Source: Paenibacillus silvisoli (lineage in GTDB: Bacteria; Bacillota; Bacilli; Paenibacillales; Paenibacillaceae). Taken from it: DNA of 64,000 nt. A model generated the notes under the pieces. That model was not told where the DNA came from. It did not search any database and saw nothing but the letters and a program-made list of their open reading frames with translations. Positions 37,830 through 45,173 of the stretch are shown here, in pieces. The translations under genes were made by a program, and so were the position numbers. The first letter of the stretch is position 1; each line of letters starts with the position of its first letter. Location of the stretch: positions 4,322,001 through 4,386,000 of the forward strand of contig NZ_CP133017.1 in the NCBI RefSeq assembly GCF_030866765.1. Reading direction: 5' to 3'.

Positions 37830-38252
37830 TCAGCTGATTGTTTGCAGCTCTTCGCTGCGTTCCTGCACGAGCTCTTCCGCTTCTTCCTTCACGTCGGCAA
37901 CCGCTTCCTGCACGAATTCGCCCGCTTCTTCCAAGCCTTCGGCAACGACGGAATCTTCCTTGCTGCCCGAGCGCCAGCCGCGGACGTTGTCGATGACGGA
38001 GCCGGCCGTTTCTTTGACCTTTACGGCCGTAACGGAAACGCCGTTGCCCACTTGCTTCGCGATACGGGTCGTGGAGTCGCCGACTTGACCGGCAATGCGA
38101 ACCGTATGATCGGAAACGACTTGCGCGCCGTCCGCAATGTCTTTGCGAAGCTCTTTGCCGGATTTAGGAGCAAGCAAGAGAGCTGCAACGGAACCGACGA
38201 CACCGCCTGCAATCGCGCCAAACAAGAAACTTTTACTACCTCTTTTTGCCAT
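37830..38252 (-). CDS. YtxH-like membrane-anchored protein
   Basis: A 140-residue protein with the YtxH pattern: glycine-rich membrane helix FLFGAIAGGVVGSVAALLLAPKSGKELRK at the N-terminus followed by a long charged helix ending in Glu-rich coils. YtxH proteins are general-stress proteins of unknown activity in Bacillus. ATG at 38252 has AAAGGAG 8 bases upstream. It follows the YtxG-like gene on the same strand, mirroring the ytxGH pair. Confidence 0.85.
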   Translation of the reverse strand: MAKRGSKSFLFGAIAGGVVGSVAALLLAPKSGKELRKDIADGAQVVSDHTVRIAGQVGDSTTRIAKQVGNGVSVTAVKVKETAGSVIDNVRGWRSGSKEDSVVAEGLEEAGEFVQEAVADVKEEAEELVQERSEELQTIS

Positions 38253-38330
38253 GATAAACACTCCTTTGTTACGACTGAAATTTAACCGCGATCTTGCCCT
38301 GCGGCCAACTGTAACAGCCGTATTTCTTTT

Positions 38331-38816
38331 TTAGTTAGTCATATCCTGCCCTTGGTCATAGCCTGAACATGCAGAGGTCCGGTTTTCTTTCCGCTTCGTT
38401 TGCCAAAACTGCCATACCGCGTAGCCGACCTCGGCCCAATCGAGCGCTTCCGCAATGCCGTGCTTCACTTTCGGCCCCGACTTGGCGGCATGCTTCTCCA
38501 CCGTATCGTTCAGCTCCTCGGAAAGCCGGTTGACGGTAAAGGATAACCGGTTCGCCGAATCGCCGATCCGTTTCGTCGCTTCCGCCAGCCTCGACAGTCC
38601 TTCCATTTGATGCTGCACGGTGCGGACCGTTGCTGCCGCGGGCTCCATCAGTCCGCGCACTTGATCGGCTGCGAGCTGCGTATGCTTCTCCATTTCCCCG
38701 GCTGTTTGAACCAGCCTCGCCAGCTTGCGATCTGCGGACCGCAGCCAGAGCAAAATACCGACGACAAGCGCGATAAACGCCGCAACCGCTGCGCCTTCAA
38801 GCCAAATGCTAGCCAT
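38331..38816 (-). CDS. YtxG-like protein (DUF948)
   Basis: A 161-residue protein with a single N-terminal membrane helix (residues 6-24) and a long amphipathic, apolipoprotein-like helix (30-110) typical of DUF948/YtxG. Function unknown; in Bacillus it is in the SigB-dependent ytxGHJ group. ATG at 38816 has a near-consensus AGGAGGT 8 bases upstream, which rules out the 34-residue extension. Upstream of the ytxH-like gene, likely one operon. Confidence 0.75.
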   Translation of the reverse strand: MASIWLEGAAVAAFIALVVGILLWLRSADRKLARLVQTAGEMEKHTQLAADQVRGLMEPAAATVRTVQHQMEGLSRLAEATKRIGDSANRLSFTVNRLSEELNDTVEKHAAKSGPKVKHGIAEALDWAEVGYAVWQFWQTKRKENRTSACSGYDQGQDMTN

Positions 38817-38916
38817 AAGCGGATACCTCCTAACCTTGAACCTTCTGCAAATCAGGGCGAATGCCCAATTTCTTACTGACATAATACCCATCATGGGCTT
38901 GACTTGACACAGCCGC

Positions 38917-38963
38917 ACAAAAAAAAAAAAGTGGCGTTAGGACTAGATCCTAACACCACTTTC
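38917..38963 (-). terminator. Terminator of the SufR-like gene
   Basis: On the minus strand AAAGTGGTGTTAGGA and TCCTAACGCCACTTT form a 15-bp stem followed by an unbroken T12. Confidence 0.9.
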
Positions 38964-38966
38964 GGT

Positions 38967-39635
38967 CTATAAACCCGCTATTCGGTAGCTGCACTTACCG
39001 CCGCCTTTAGCCAAACATTCCGTCCGTTCCACGTCCGTGCCGAGCAGCTGCCGAAAGAGCGCCAGCTCGCATTGGCATGCCTGCTGGTACCGGTTCGCCA
39101 CCTGCGCGATCGGACAATTGTACTCATGCAGCACCATGCCGCTCTCATCGTTTTCAAGCGCGACCATATAGCCGCCCTCGTTCTGGATCGACGCAAGCTC
39201 CGCTACCTTCTCCTCCAGCGTCTTGCCGTCCATCCGGTAGGCGTAACGCTCGATCAGCTTCCGCTTGCGGGCTTCGAACAGCCGGTCGACAATCGCGGCC
39301 GTTTCCGGATCGTCCTCAAGCTCCTCGAGCAAATCCAGCGCAAGCACATGGTAGTTCTTCGGGAATATGAGCTCGGCTTGCTCCGTGAGACTAAACATAT
39401 GCGTCGGCCGGCCCATGGCCTGCCGCACGATGGTCGGCGCAATCAAGCCGTCCCGCTCGAGCGTGCTCAAATGACGGCGCACCGCCATTTCCGTAATCTG
39501 CAGATGCTTCGCCAATTCGCCGGCGTTCATCTGCCCATGCGTCTTCAGCAGCGTCAGCACCGTTTGTCTGGTCGAGCCGTCCTGCTTAAAGAGCTGCTCC
39601 ATCTGCAAGCCCATCGGAGTTCCTTCCTGTTCCAT
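38967..39635 (-). CDS. SufR-like winged-helix regulator with C-terminal cysteine domain
   Basis: About 222 residues. The N-terminal HTH (TLLKTHGQMNAGELAKHLQITEMAVRRHLSTLERDGLI) is of the DeoR/ArsR-like type, and the C-terminal domain carries cysteines in the order Cys-12 residues-Cys-x-Cys-17-Cys-7-Cys (YNCPIAQ, QACQCE, TECL, GKCSY). This layout resembles cyanobacterial SufR, a [4Fe-4S] repressor of the suf operon, and suggests an Fe-S or redox sensor. Starts at 39614 (after GGAAGGA) or 39680 are also possible. No suf genes are in the window, so the target is unknown. Confidence 0.7.
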   Translation of the reverse strand: MEQEGTPMGLQMEQLFKQDGSTRQTVLTLLKTHGQMNAGELAKHLQITEMAVRRHLSTLERDGLIAPTIVRQAMGRPTHMFSLTEQAELIFPKNYHVLALDLLEELEDDPETAAIVDRLFEARKRKLIERYAYRMDGKTLEEKVAELASIQNEGGYMVALENDESGMVLHEYNCPIAQVANRYQQACQCELALFRQLLGTDVERTECLAKGGGKCSYRIAGL

Positions 39636-39724
39636 TCCCTCACCGCCTTTAGCTCTAACCGCGCGTTCTAATGTCGTCATTGTAACGCATTTCGGCCGAT
39701 TCGTAAATCGACAAGAGCTGGCTG

Positions 39725-40150
39725 TCAGCTTCCAAGTTCTTGGACTAAATAAGCTTCCACAGCCGATTTGAACGCCGTCAGCGTAGCCGGCAGCTTCGTT
39801 GTCAGCGGGTGAAGATCAGCCCGGTTCCAATCGTAATAATCTTGGACAAGCGGCTTCCGAAGGCGCACCAGCTCAAGCAGCGGCTCCTGTATTTCCGCCG
39901 GAAATACCTGCTCGCCTCCGATAATTTCGACAATATCCTCGTAGCTGCTGGCATCCCGCATAATAAATCCGTCAATGAGACAGCTGCCGATATCCGTCAC
40001 GGTCTCGATGGCCAGATGCAGCGCGCGCTCCTGCGCTAGTCCTTGCAGCAAGCTTCCATCCCAATTCTCTCCCAGCATGCGCAGCGCGGCCGTCACGTCC
40101 GGAATGACCGACAGCCGTACCGTCAGCTGCTCGCGGTTCACATAATACAT
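39725..40150 (-). CDS. YutE/HepT-like DUF86 protein
   Basis: A 141-residue helical protein with the DUF86 pattern seen in Bacillus YutE: MYYVNREQLTVRL, LHLAIETVTDIGSCLIDGFIMRDASSYEDIVEII and LRKPLVQDYYD. HepT toxins of this fold use R-x4-6-H-x-Y; here the His position is Gln (RKPLVQDY), so ribonuclease activity is unlikely. No MntA-type nucleotidyltransferase antitoxin gene is adjacent. Function unknown. Confidence 0.75.
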   Translation of the reverse strand: MYYVNREQLTVRLSVIPDVTAALRMLGENWDGSLLQGLAQERALHLAIETVTDIGSCLIDGFIMRDASSYEDIVEIIGGEQVFPAEIQEPLLELVRLRKPLVQDYYDWNRADLHPLTTKLPATLTAFKSAVEAYLVQELGS

Positions 40151-40175
40151 GCTTGCATAACCCCTGTTCGTTTCG

Positions 40176-40283
40176 TTATTGCCGTTTGTTCCTGCGTGCC
40201 TTGCGTTTCAACCAGACGGTCATGACGACCGCGCTGATGATGACGACAAGCAGGTAAGTCATCATTTCAAATACGTCACCCAT
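40176..40283 (-). CDS. Small membrane protein (35 aa)
   Basis: A short frame starting MGDVFEMMTYLLVVIISAV, with one hydrophobic helix (residues 8-24) and a basic tail (KRKARRNKRQ), as in real small single-span proteins. It lies 22 bases after the Dabb gene on the same strand with AGAGGATGG upstream. Not a recognised family; the TM-plus-basic-tail pattern and tight spacing are the evidence. Confidence 0.5.
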   Translation of the reverse strand: MGDVFEMMTYLLVVIISAVVMTVWLKRKARRNKRQ

Positions 40284-40305
40284 GCTTCAAGCCATCCTCT
40301 TCCTG

Positions 40306-40593
40306 TTAGCTCTCGTAGTCCACGCTGACGGATGCTTCGCGAACTTCCGTCATATGCGCGATAACTTCCTTATGTACCGGATGGACCTGGTACGCGTTAA
40401 GCGCGTCCATCGAATCGAATTTCGTCACCAGCGCGATATGATACGAGCGCTCCGAATGAAGCACGTCCGTTCCGACCTCGATATACTTGAGCTCGTCGAT
40501 TTTGCCTTCCATATTGCGAAGCACTTGCACGGTGCGCGCTACGCTCTCCGGGCTGCCGTCCTTCAATTTGAACAATACGATATGCGTAATCAT
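40306..40593 (-). CDS. Dabb-domain protein (stress-responsive alpha/beta barrel)
   Basis: A 95-residue dimeric ferredoxin-like protein of the Dabb family: ITHIVLFKLKDGSPESVARTVQVLRNM, YHIALVTKFDSMDALNAYQVHPVHKEV. Members range from stress proteins to polyketide cyclases; no catalytic assignment is possible. ATG at 40593 has AAGGAG 10 bases upstream. Confidence 0.85.
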   Translation of the reverse strand: MITHIVLFKLKDGSPESVARTVQVLRNMEGKIDELKYIEVGTDVLHSERSYHIALVTKFDSMDALNAYQVHPVHKEVIAHMTEVREASVSVDYES

Positions 40594-40701
40594 AATAAGT
40601 TCGCTCCTTCGACATTGGGGTTGGATGCGATGCACCCTTTTGTCACATAATAACCCAAGGTGCCGTCAATCGGCAATCTTCGAGTAAAGGGGATCTTACG
40701 C

Positions 40702-40959
40702 ATGCGCTATCCGGTAACCATTGCAGCCACGCTGATCGGCGTCGCTTTATGCCTCTATAACTCCACCGGCTACGATCCGCATAACATGGTGTTCTTCATG
40801 TTCAGCGTTCCGGCCTGGATCGCGGACATGATCGTCGACATCCATAACGTCAACGTCTACCTAATGTATGTGCTTACGATCGCCAGCTGGGCGCTGCTCG
40901 GCTACATTTGCGATTGGGCCATAGCCAGAGGGCGCAATCGCCGGCGTTCGTACGACTGA
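40702..40959 (+). CDS. Small two-helix membrane protein (85 aa)
   Basis: Unrecognised protein with two membrane helices (about 5-25 and 50-72) joined by an aromatic-rich loop (GYDPHNMVFFMFSVPAWIADM) and a basic C-terminal end. ATG at 40702 follows AAAGGGG. Ends at a bidirectional terminator shared with the cupredoxin gene. Confidence 0.65.
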   Translation: MRYPVTIAATLIGVALCLYNSTGYDPHNMVFFMFSVPAWIADMIVDIHNVNVYLMYVLTIASWALLGYICDWAIARGRNRRRSYD

Positions 40960-40986
40960 CCGACGGCTGGAATACTTCAACCGATT

Positions 40987-41021
40987 TAAAAAAAGGAGCC
41001 GTTTGCGGGCTCCTTTTTTCT
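40987..41021. terminator. Bidirectional terminator
   Basis: AAAAAAAGGAGCC and GGCTCCTTTTTT around a 7-base loop, between convergent genes. Confidence 0.9.
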
Positions 41022-41028
41022 TTCGATG

Positions 41029-41412
41029 TTATTCTACGATCAGAACGGATTTCATATCAAGGTGACCGGTACCGCATGCAACGGCACAGTGCATCTCGTA
41101 TTTACCCGGCTTATCGAATACGACTTCTTGCTCCATCTTGTCGCCTTGAAGATCGATGCCAAGGTCAGGAATAGCAAGACCGTGAACGCCGCTCTTATTG
41201 ACCAATTTGAGTTTAACTTTATCGCCCTTTTTCACTTTGTATTCTTCTTTGTCGAATACGAAGTCTGCGGAAGCTTCCACTTTCAATAATGTAACGCCCG
41301 GCGGCAGCGAAGCTGCTTCATCGACCGGTTTCTCCGGAAGCTGAGTCGTGAGCAAGTATACGCCCAATACCGAAGCCGCTGCGAAAACGATGAACATGAT
41401 CCACTTATGCAT
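41029..41412 (-). CDS. Membrane-anchored CuA-type cupredoxin
   Basis: A 127-residue protein with one N-terminal membrane anchor (residues 4-22) and an extracellular cupredoxin domain. The ligands His77, Cys109, Cys113, His117 and Met120 fit the CuA pattern C-x3-C-x3-H-x2-M of cytochrome c oxidase subunit II and N2O reductase, not a blue type 1 site. It lacks the two-helix hairpin of subunit II and no oxidase gene adjoins. Likely an electron-transfer or copper-delivery protein outside the membrane (inference). Promoter at 41452-41481. Confidence 0.8.
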   Translation of the reverse strand: MHKWIMFIVFAAASVLGVYLLTTQLPEKPVDEAASLPPGVTLLKVEASADFVFDKEEYKVKKGDKVKLKLVNKSGVHGLAIPDLGIDLQGDKMEQEVVFDKPGKYEMHCAVACGTGHLDMKSVLIVE

Positions 41413-41451
41413 TACCTCTTGCTCCCCTTTTCATCAAAATGTCTACTCCCT

Positions 41452-41481
41452 ATATTACATAAGATCGTCCGTTCTTCTCAA
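41452..41481 (-). promoter_or_regulatory. Promoter of the cupredoxin gene
   Basis: On the minus strand TTGAGA, 18 bases, TAATAT. Confidence 0.5.
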
Positions 41482-41537
41482 CCTTAAACTGTGGAAACAA
41501 ATAAACTTTTTTCGGCTTTTTGACAAAACGATGAACG

Positions 41538-41915
41538 TTACTTCGTCAAGTAGCTCTTGAGCAGCCGTTCCGACTCCGCTTTCACGAAGGACCACGGCAT
41601 GGAAAATGAATGCTTATAGCCCATACAGCTGTAAGCGGCCGATAAGCCCGACGCGCTCCGCTGCTCTTTCTCCACGCCGATCCCGTTATCCCGGAACTGC
41701 CGGCGCATGGCGGCCAGCTCCAGCAGCACCCGGTCCTGAAGCCCCCGCATCATCGATTCGTACAATCGCGGCAGCTTCGTTGCCGTCGCCCCGACGATGC
41801 GAATATCATGATCGAGAATTTGGTTCACGATTCCGAGCAGTACGTAGCGCCTCACAAGCTCCAGCTCCTTGCCGATCTGAACGGGCGGTGACGACATCTT
41901 CAAATCTACAGCCAT
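41538..41915 (-). CDS. Unknown protein under a LexA/SOS-type promoter (125 aa)
   Basis: I do not recognise the family. The soluble 125-residue protein is mostly helical (IGKELELVRRYVLLGIVNQI; LPRLYESMMRGLQDRVLLELAAMRRQF) with a C-terminal aromatic stretch (YKHSFSMPWSFVKAE). No signal peptide. GGAGGGG lies 5 bases before the ATG. The promoter upstream has TTGCAA-17-TATAAT followed at once by AGAACGAATGTTCC, which matches the Bacillus SOS box at 13 of 14 positions, so DNA-damage induction is predicted. Confidence 0.75.
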   Translation of the reverse strand: MAVDLKMSSPPVQIGKELELVRRYVLLGIVNQILDHDIRIVGATATKLPRLYESMMRGLQDRVLLELAAMRRQFRDNGIGVEKEQRSASGLSAAYSCMGYKHSFSMPWSFVKAESERLLKSYLTK

Positions 41916-41943
41916 GCTGACCCCTCCAAGCCCATTACAATAG

Positions 41944-41986
41944 GAACATTCGTTCTCATTATATCAAGGCGATTTTGAAGTTGCAA
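41944..41986 (-). promoter_or_regulatory. SigA promoter with LexA (SOS) box
   Basis: On the minus strand TTGCAA (41986-41981), 17 bases, TATAAT (41963-41958), then the dyad GAAC-GAAT-GTTC (41955-41944) over the probable start site. Bacillus LexA consensus is CGAACRNRYGTTYC; only the first base differs. Confidence 0.75.
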
Positions 41987-42013
41987 GCTCGGCGGCCGAT
42001 GTTATTTGTTCAC

Positions 42014-42047
42014 AAAAAAAAGAAGGACCATCCCAAACAGGATGGCC
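42014..42047 (-). terminator. Terminator after the holin-like gene
   Basis: On the minus strand GGCCATCC and GGATGGTCC arms, then TTCTTTTTTTT. Confidence 0.85.
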
Positions 42048-42067
42048 TCAAACCGGACGGACTATAC

Positions 42068-42457
42068 TTATTTCTTCGTTTTCAGCACTTCGATGATCTG
42101 GCGCAGCTTATCGGGCATCGGAACGCCGATGCGCCCTAAATTTTCGGTAATCGATATCAGCTCGTTCGCCAAATAAAAGTAAATCGCTCCGCCCATCGCG
42201 ACGTTGCTGAGCTCCAACAGGATGTCCATCCTGTGGGCAAGCAGGATAACGAGAAGCATGATCCCCTTCTTGGCGATTCCCCACGCGCCGATGGAGCTGT
42301 TTAACCGTTTCTCCTTGACCGCGGCCGTTATGCCCGTTATATAATCCGTTCCCATCGCAACCAAAAGCAGGGTTAAGGATTCCGGCCACATACCGAACGA
42401 GAAGGTTAACAAGGAACCGAATAATGCTGTAACACTGCAGACAATGGTGTGCGGCAC
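42068..42457 (-). CDS. Holin-like membrane protein (Phage_holin_4/TcdE type)
   Basis: About 130 residues, three or four membrane helices, with the family signature LLLVAMGTDYITGITAAVKEKRLNSSIGAWGIAKKG and a C-terminal LANELISITENLGRIGVPMP. Such proteins release phage lysins or toxins, but chromosomal copies without phage genes are common in this group. I favour GTG at 42457 because GAGGGAG lies 10 bases upstream; an ATG at 42475 would place that site inside the gene. It follows the germination operon by about 130 bases on the same strand with no clear terminator between. Confidence 0.8.
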   Translation of the reverse strand: MPHTIVCSVTALFGSLLTFSFGMWPESLTLLLVAMGTDYITGITAAVKEKRLNSSIGAWGIAKKGIMLLVILLAHRMDILLELSNVAMGGAIYFYLANELISITENLGRIGVPMPDKLRQIIEVLKTKK

Positions 42458-42585
42458 AACCTCACTCTCCCTCATTATGCGTCTTCGGAATACTATATGC
42501 CGAAGCGTATGAGGTTGTCCGTGAAAACCGAGCAAAACGTATATCGTTTGTATATGAGTATTTCTATTTTTTGTTAAAAACCGCC

Positions 42586-43731
42586 TTATTCCATCTCAAA
42601 TACGCCTGAGTTCTTAATCGAGAACGAAACGTTTAGTTGAATATCATTCTCGTCCGGCAGCCAATTCTTATCCGAAGCAAGCTTCTTCCATTCTTTATTA
42701 TGGAAGCGGTACAACGTCTCCTCAAAGTTGAACAGATCGACTTTTTTGCGGATGCCGTTGACGAACGTTTGTTTGAGTTCGTCCTCGATCCGTTTGCGAA
42801 CCTTGGCTTCGATTTCGGTTAGCGTTTGGTTCCCTCCTCCCTGCTCCGTCAGCAGCCCTCTCGCATTCAGGTCAATCACGAATTTAAACCCGTTCTTGGA
42901 TGAAGCGATTCGCTTCTTCGCTTTCATGTCCGAAATGGCGACGGCCGACGTGTACTGCCGCTCTTCTTGCTGCACCGTATAATTCGCCCGGTAAAACCGT
43001 TTGCTCAGCCACCTGGTGCCGAGCGCTTGATCAACCGATAAAAAAACCGGTTTCCGCTGCAGCTTGAACGCAAACACGCCGTCAAACTGCTGAACGGTAA
43101 TCGGCGCTTCATTTTCATGCCAGACCGCTTTCGTTACGCTCACGCTCGGCAGCAGCGCAGTCACCGCGTACTCGTTGTACTCCTGTACGAATTTTTGCAT
43201 CTTGACCGGCTCGATTGTGCTGTTCTGCTTCGCCGACGCGATCGGATCGAAGATCAGGCTGTACATTTGCGACAGCTTGAAAAACGAGCTTGACGTCATA
43301 ATATCGATCATGCTGCCCCGCGTGCCGTACATCCAAATCGTAAACCGGGTCACGCGTACCCGGTTCACCGAATCCAATATTTCCTTCATTTTGTCCATGG
43401 CCGGCTCGCGGACAATGACGACTTTCAATTGATCGAAATTCAGCGTGCTCTGCGTCGTCACGGCGATTTGATTGACTGCGGCGTTGATGCTCCTGCCTTT
43501 GCCGACCCCGATCCATACGGATGGCTTCGTAGACTTGGGACTCTCGGACTTGGCGATTGAAGAGAAATCCATCAATTGCACGCTCACGACGTATTTGCCT
43601 TCTTGAAAATCGATGCCCATGGAGGTCACGAACGATTGCGCGCTGAGGTCGGTCGTATCGCCGCAGCCGCCTAAGATGGAAGCTAGCAGCATGGTCAACA
43701 GCAGCTTTGCGATTCCGTTTCGCATATTCAT
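42586..43731 (-). CDS. Spore germinant receptor C subunit (GerC lipoprotein)
   Basis: Ger(x)C family lipoprotein of 381 residues, part of the germinant receptor in the spore inner membrane. The signal peptide ends in SILGGC (lipobox), then GDTTDLSAQSFVTSMGIDF, the family N-terminal pattern; the C-terminal domain ends in NVSFSIKNSGVF. The ATG at 43731 overlaps the stop of the A-subunit gene (ATGA), so an upstream extension is not used. Last gene of the B-A-C receptor operon. Confidence 0.92.
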   Translation of the reverse strand: MNMRNGIAKLLLTMLLASILGGCGDTTDLSAQSFVTSMGIDFQEGKYVVSVQLMDFSSIAKSESPKSTKPSVWIGVGKGRSINAAVNQIAVTTQSTLNFDQLKVVIVREPAMDKMKEILDSVNRVRVTRFTIWMYGTRGSMIDIMTSSSFFKLSQMYSLIFDPIASAKQNSTIEPVKMQKFVQEYNEYAVTALLPSVSVTKAVWHENEAPITVQQFDGVFAFKLQRKPVFLSVDQALGTRWLSKRFYRANYTVQQEERQYTSAVAISDMKAKKRIASSKNGFKFVIDLNARGLLTEQGGGNQTLTEIEAKVRKRIEDELKQTFVNGIRKKVDLFNFEETLYRFHNKEWKKLASDKNWLPDENDIQLNVSFSIKNSGVFEME

Positions 43732-45173
43732 CGCACCCTGCGCTTGACGCGGTATCTCCACGGCAGCTGCCAAACGGCCGTCAGCGTTTTTTTGAACTCG
43801 AACGGAGCAAGCGGCTTCATGAAAGGCATGCCGAACGACTCCAGCGTGCATAAATAGAGCAACACGCCGAACGTGGAAAGAAAGAAGCCGAACAAGCCTA
43901 GAAAAGCGGCGGCGAGCATAATGAAAACGCGAAAAACGGTGACCGAGCCGTTCAATGACTGATTCACAAGCGTAAAGGTTGAGACCGCCGTTACGGCCGT
44001 GATGACCAGCATCGCCGGGGAAGTAAGGCCCGCCCGGATCGCCGCATCGCCGACGATCAGGCCGCCGACCACGGTGACGGTCTGGCCGACCGCTCTGGGC
44101 AGACGAACGCCCGCCTCCCGGAATATTTCAAACATCAGCATCATGATGAACATTTCCATTTGCGGGCTAAGCGGCAGGCCGATTCGGGACATCGTCACCG
44201 TTGCGAGCAGCGCAAACGGGATCTGATCGTTGTTGAACGCCAGCAAGCCAAGCCAGAATCCCGGCAGCAAGCCGGCGAACAGGAAGCTGAACAGCCTTAA
44301 CGTCCGCTCGAAGGCGACAAAGTAGAAGGGCTGGTACGCGTCTTCCGGAGATTTGACCAGCAGCGAAACGTTGACAGGGGCGATCAGAGCCGCAGGGCTG
44401 CCATTGACGAGTATCGCAAACCGTCCGTTCATGAGCGATTGCACGACGAAGTCCGCCCTGCCCACATAATCGATCAGCGGAACAAGGGCAAGCGATTTGT
44501 CCGAAATGATTTCTTCCAGCTCGCCGGCTCCGTGCAATACCGCGATCTCGATGCTTTTTATCCTGCTCCTCGCTTCCTCCAGCACCGATTCGGAAACGAT
44601 GCCCTTCATGGAAAGCAGTCCGATTCTCGTCAGCGATTCCGATCCGATCGTATACCACTCCACATGCAGCTTAGGCGAGCGCAGACGTTTTCGGATCAGG
44701 GCCATGTTCGTCTCGATTTCTTCGACGAACCCGTCGCGCGGACCTTTTATCGAAAGCTCCAGCGTCGATTCCTCAATGCTGCGGCTGGGCAGGCTGGAGC
44801 AGTCCATGGCAAAAAACAGTCCGGTTTCCCGGTTCCATATCACGATCTGGCCCGAGAATAGACTGTTGAAAAGCGCTTTTCCCTCGGAACCCGGATCCAA
44901 GCTCGAGATGAACGGGCTTTTCTCCGGATCGATGCTCAAGCCTCCATCGCCGAAGCCTTGGCCGCCTCCAAGCAATTGCTGCATCATGAGATAATCGACC
45001 GTGCCTTCGCAATACCAGATCCGATAATTCGCTTGCTTCTCTGAGCCTTCGTCGCCCAGGTGCAAGTCGTGAATCATGACGTCGCCGCAGTCCCTGACGG
45101 CTTCGGTGAACCAATCAGAGGTTATTTCGCGCTTCGGTAGGGCTTGGTTCGTGCCCTGACTTCGGATTCTCAT
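43728..45173 (-). CDS. Spore germinant receptor A subunit (GerA family)
   Basis: A 481-residue integral membrane protein with a hydrophilic N-terminal domain (1-245) and several membrane helices after it. Family motifs seen include LVPLIDYVGRADFVVQSLMNGRFAILVNGSPAALIAPVN, SPEDAYQPF and FFPGFWLGL-like LLPGFWLGL. Responds to amino acid or sugar germinants; ligand unknown. AAGGAGGAGGT lies 5 bases before the ATG, inside the end of the B-subunit gene: the two overlap by 59 bases. Confidence 0.94.
   Translation of the reverse strand: MRIRSQGTNQALPKREITSDWFTEAVRDCGDVMIHDLHLGDEGSEKQANYRIWYCEGTVDYLMMQQLLGGGQGFGDGGLSIDPEKSPFISSLDPGSEGKALFNSLFSGQIVIWNRETGLFFAMDCSSLPSRSIEESTLELSIKGPRDGFVEEIETNMALIRKRLRSPKLHVEWYTIGSESLTRIGLLSMKGIVSESVLEEARSRIKSIEIAVLHGAGELEEIISDKSLALVPLIDYVGRADFVVQSLMNGRFAILVNGSPAALIAPVNVSLLVKSPEDAYQPFYFVAFERTLRLFSFLFAGLLPGFWLGLLAFNNDQIPFALLATVTMSRIGLPLSPQMEMFIMMLMFEIFREAGVRLPRAVGQTVTVVGGLIVGDAAIRAGLTSPAMLVITAVTAVSTFTLVNQSLNGSVTVFRVFIMLAAAFLGLFGFFLSTFGVLLYLCTLESFGMPFMKPLAPFEFKKTLTAVWQLPWRYRVKRRVR

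Noticed and set aside
42068-42457. Prophage remnant marked by the holin-like gene
   Set aside because: No other phage genes, integrase or lysin adjoin; the neighbours are spore germination genes and the family is common on chromosomes of this group.
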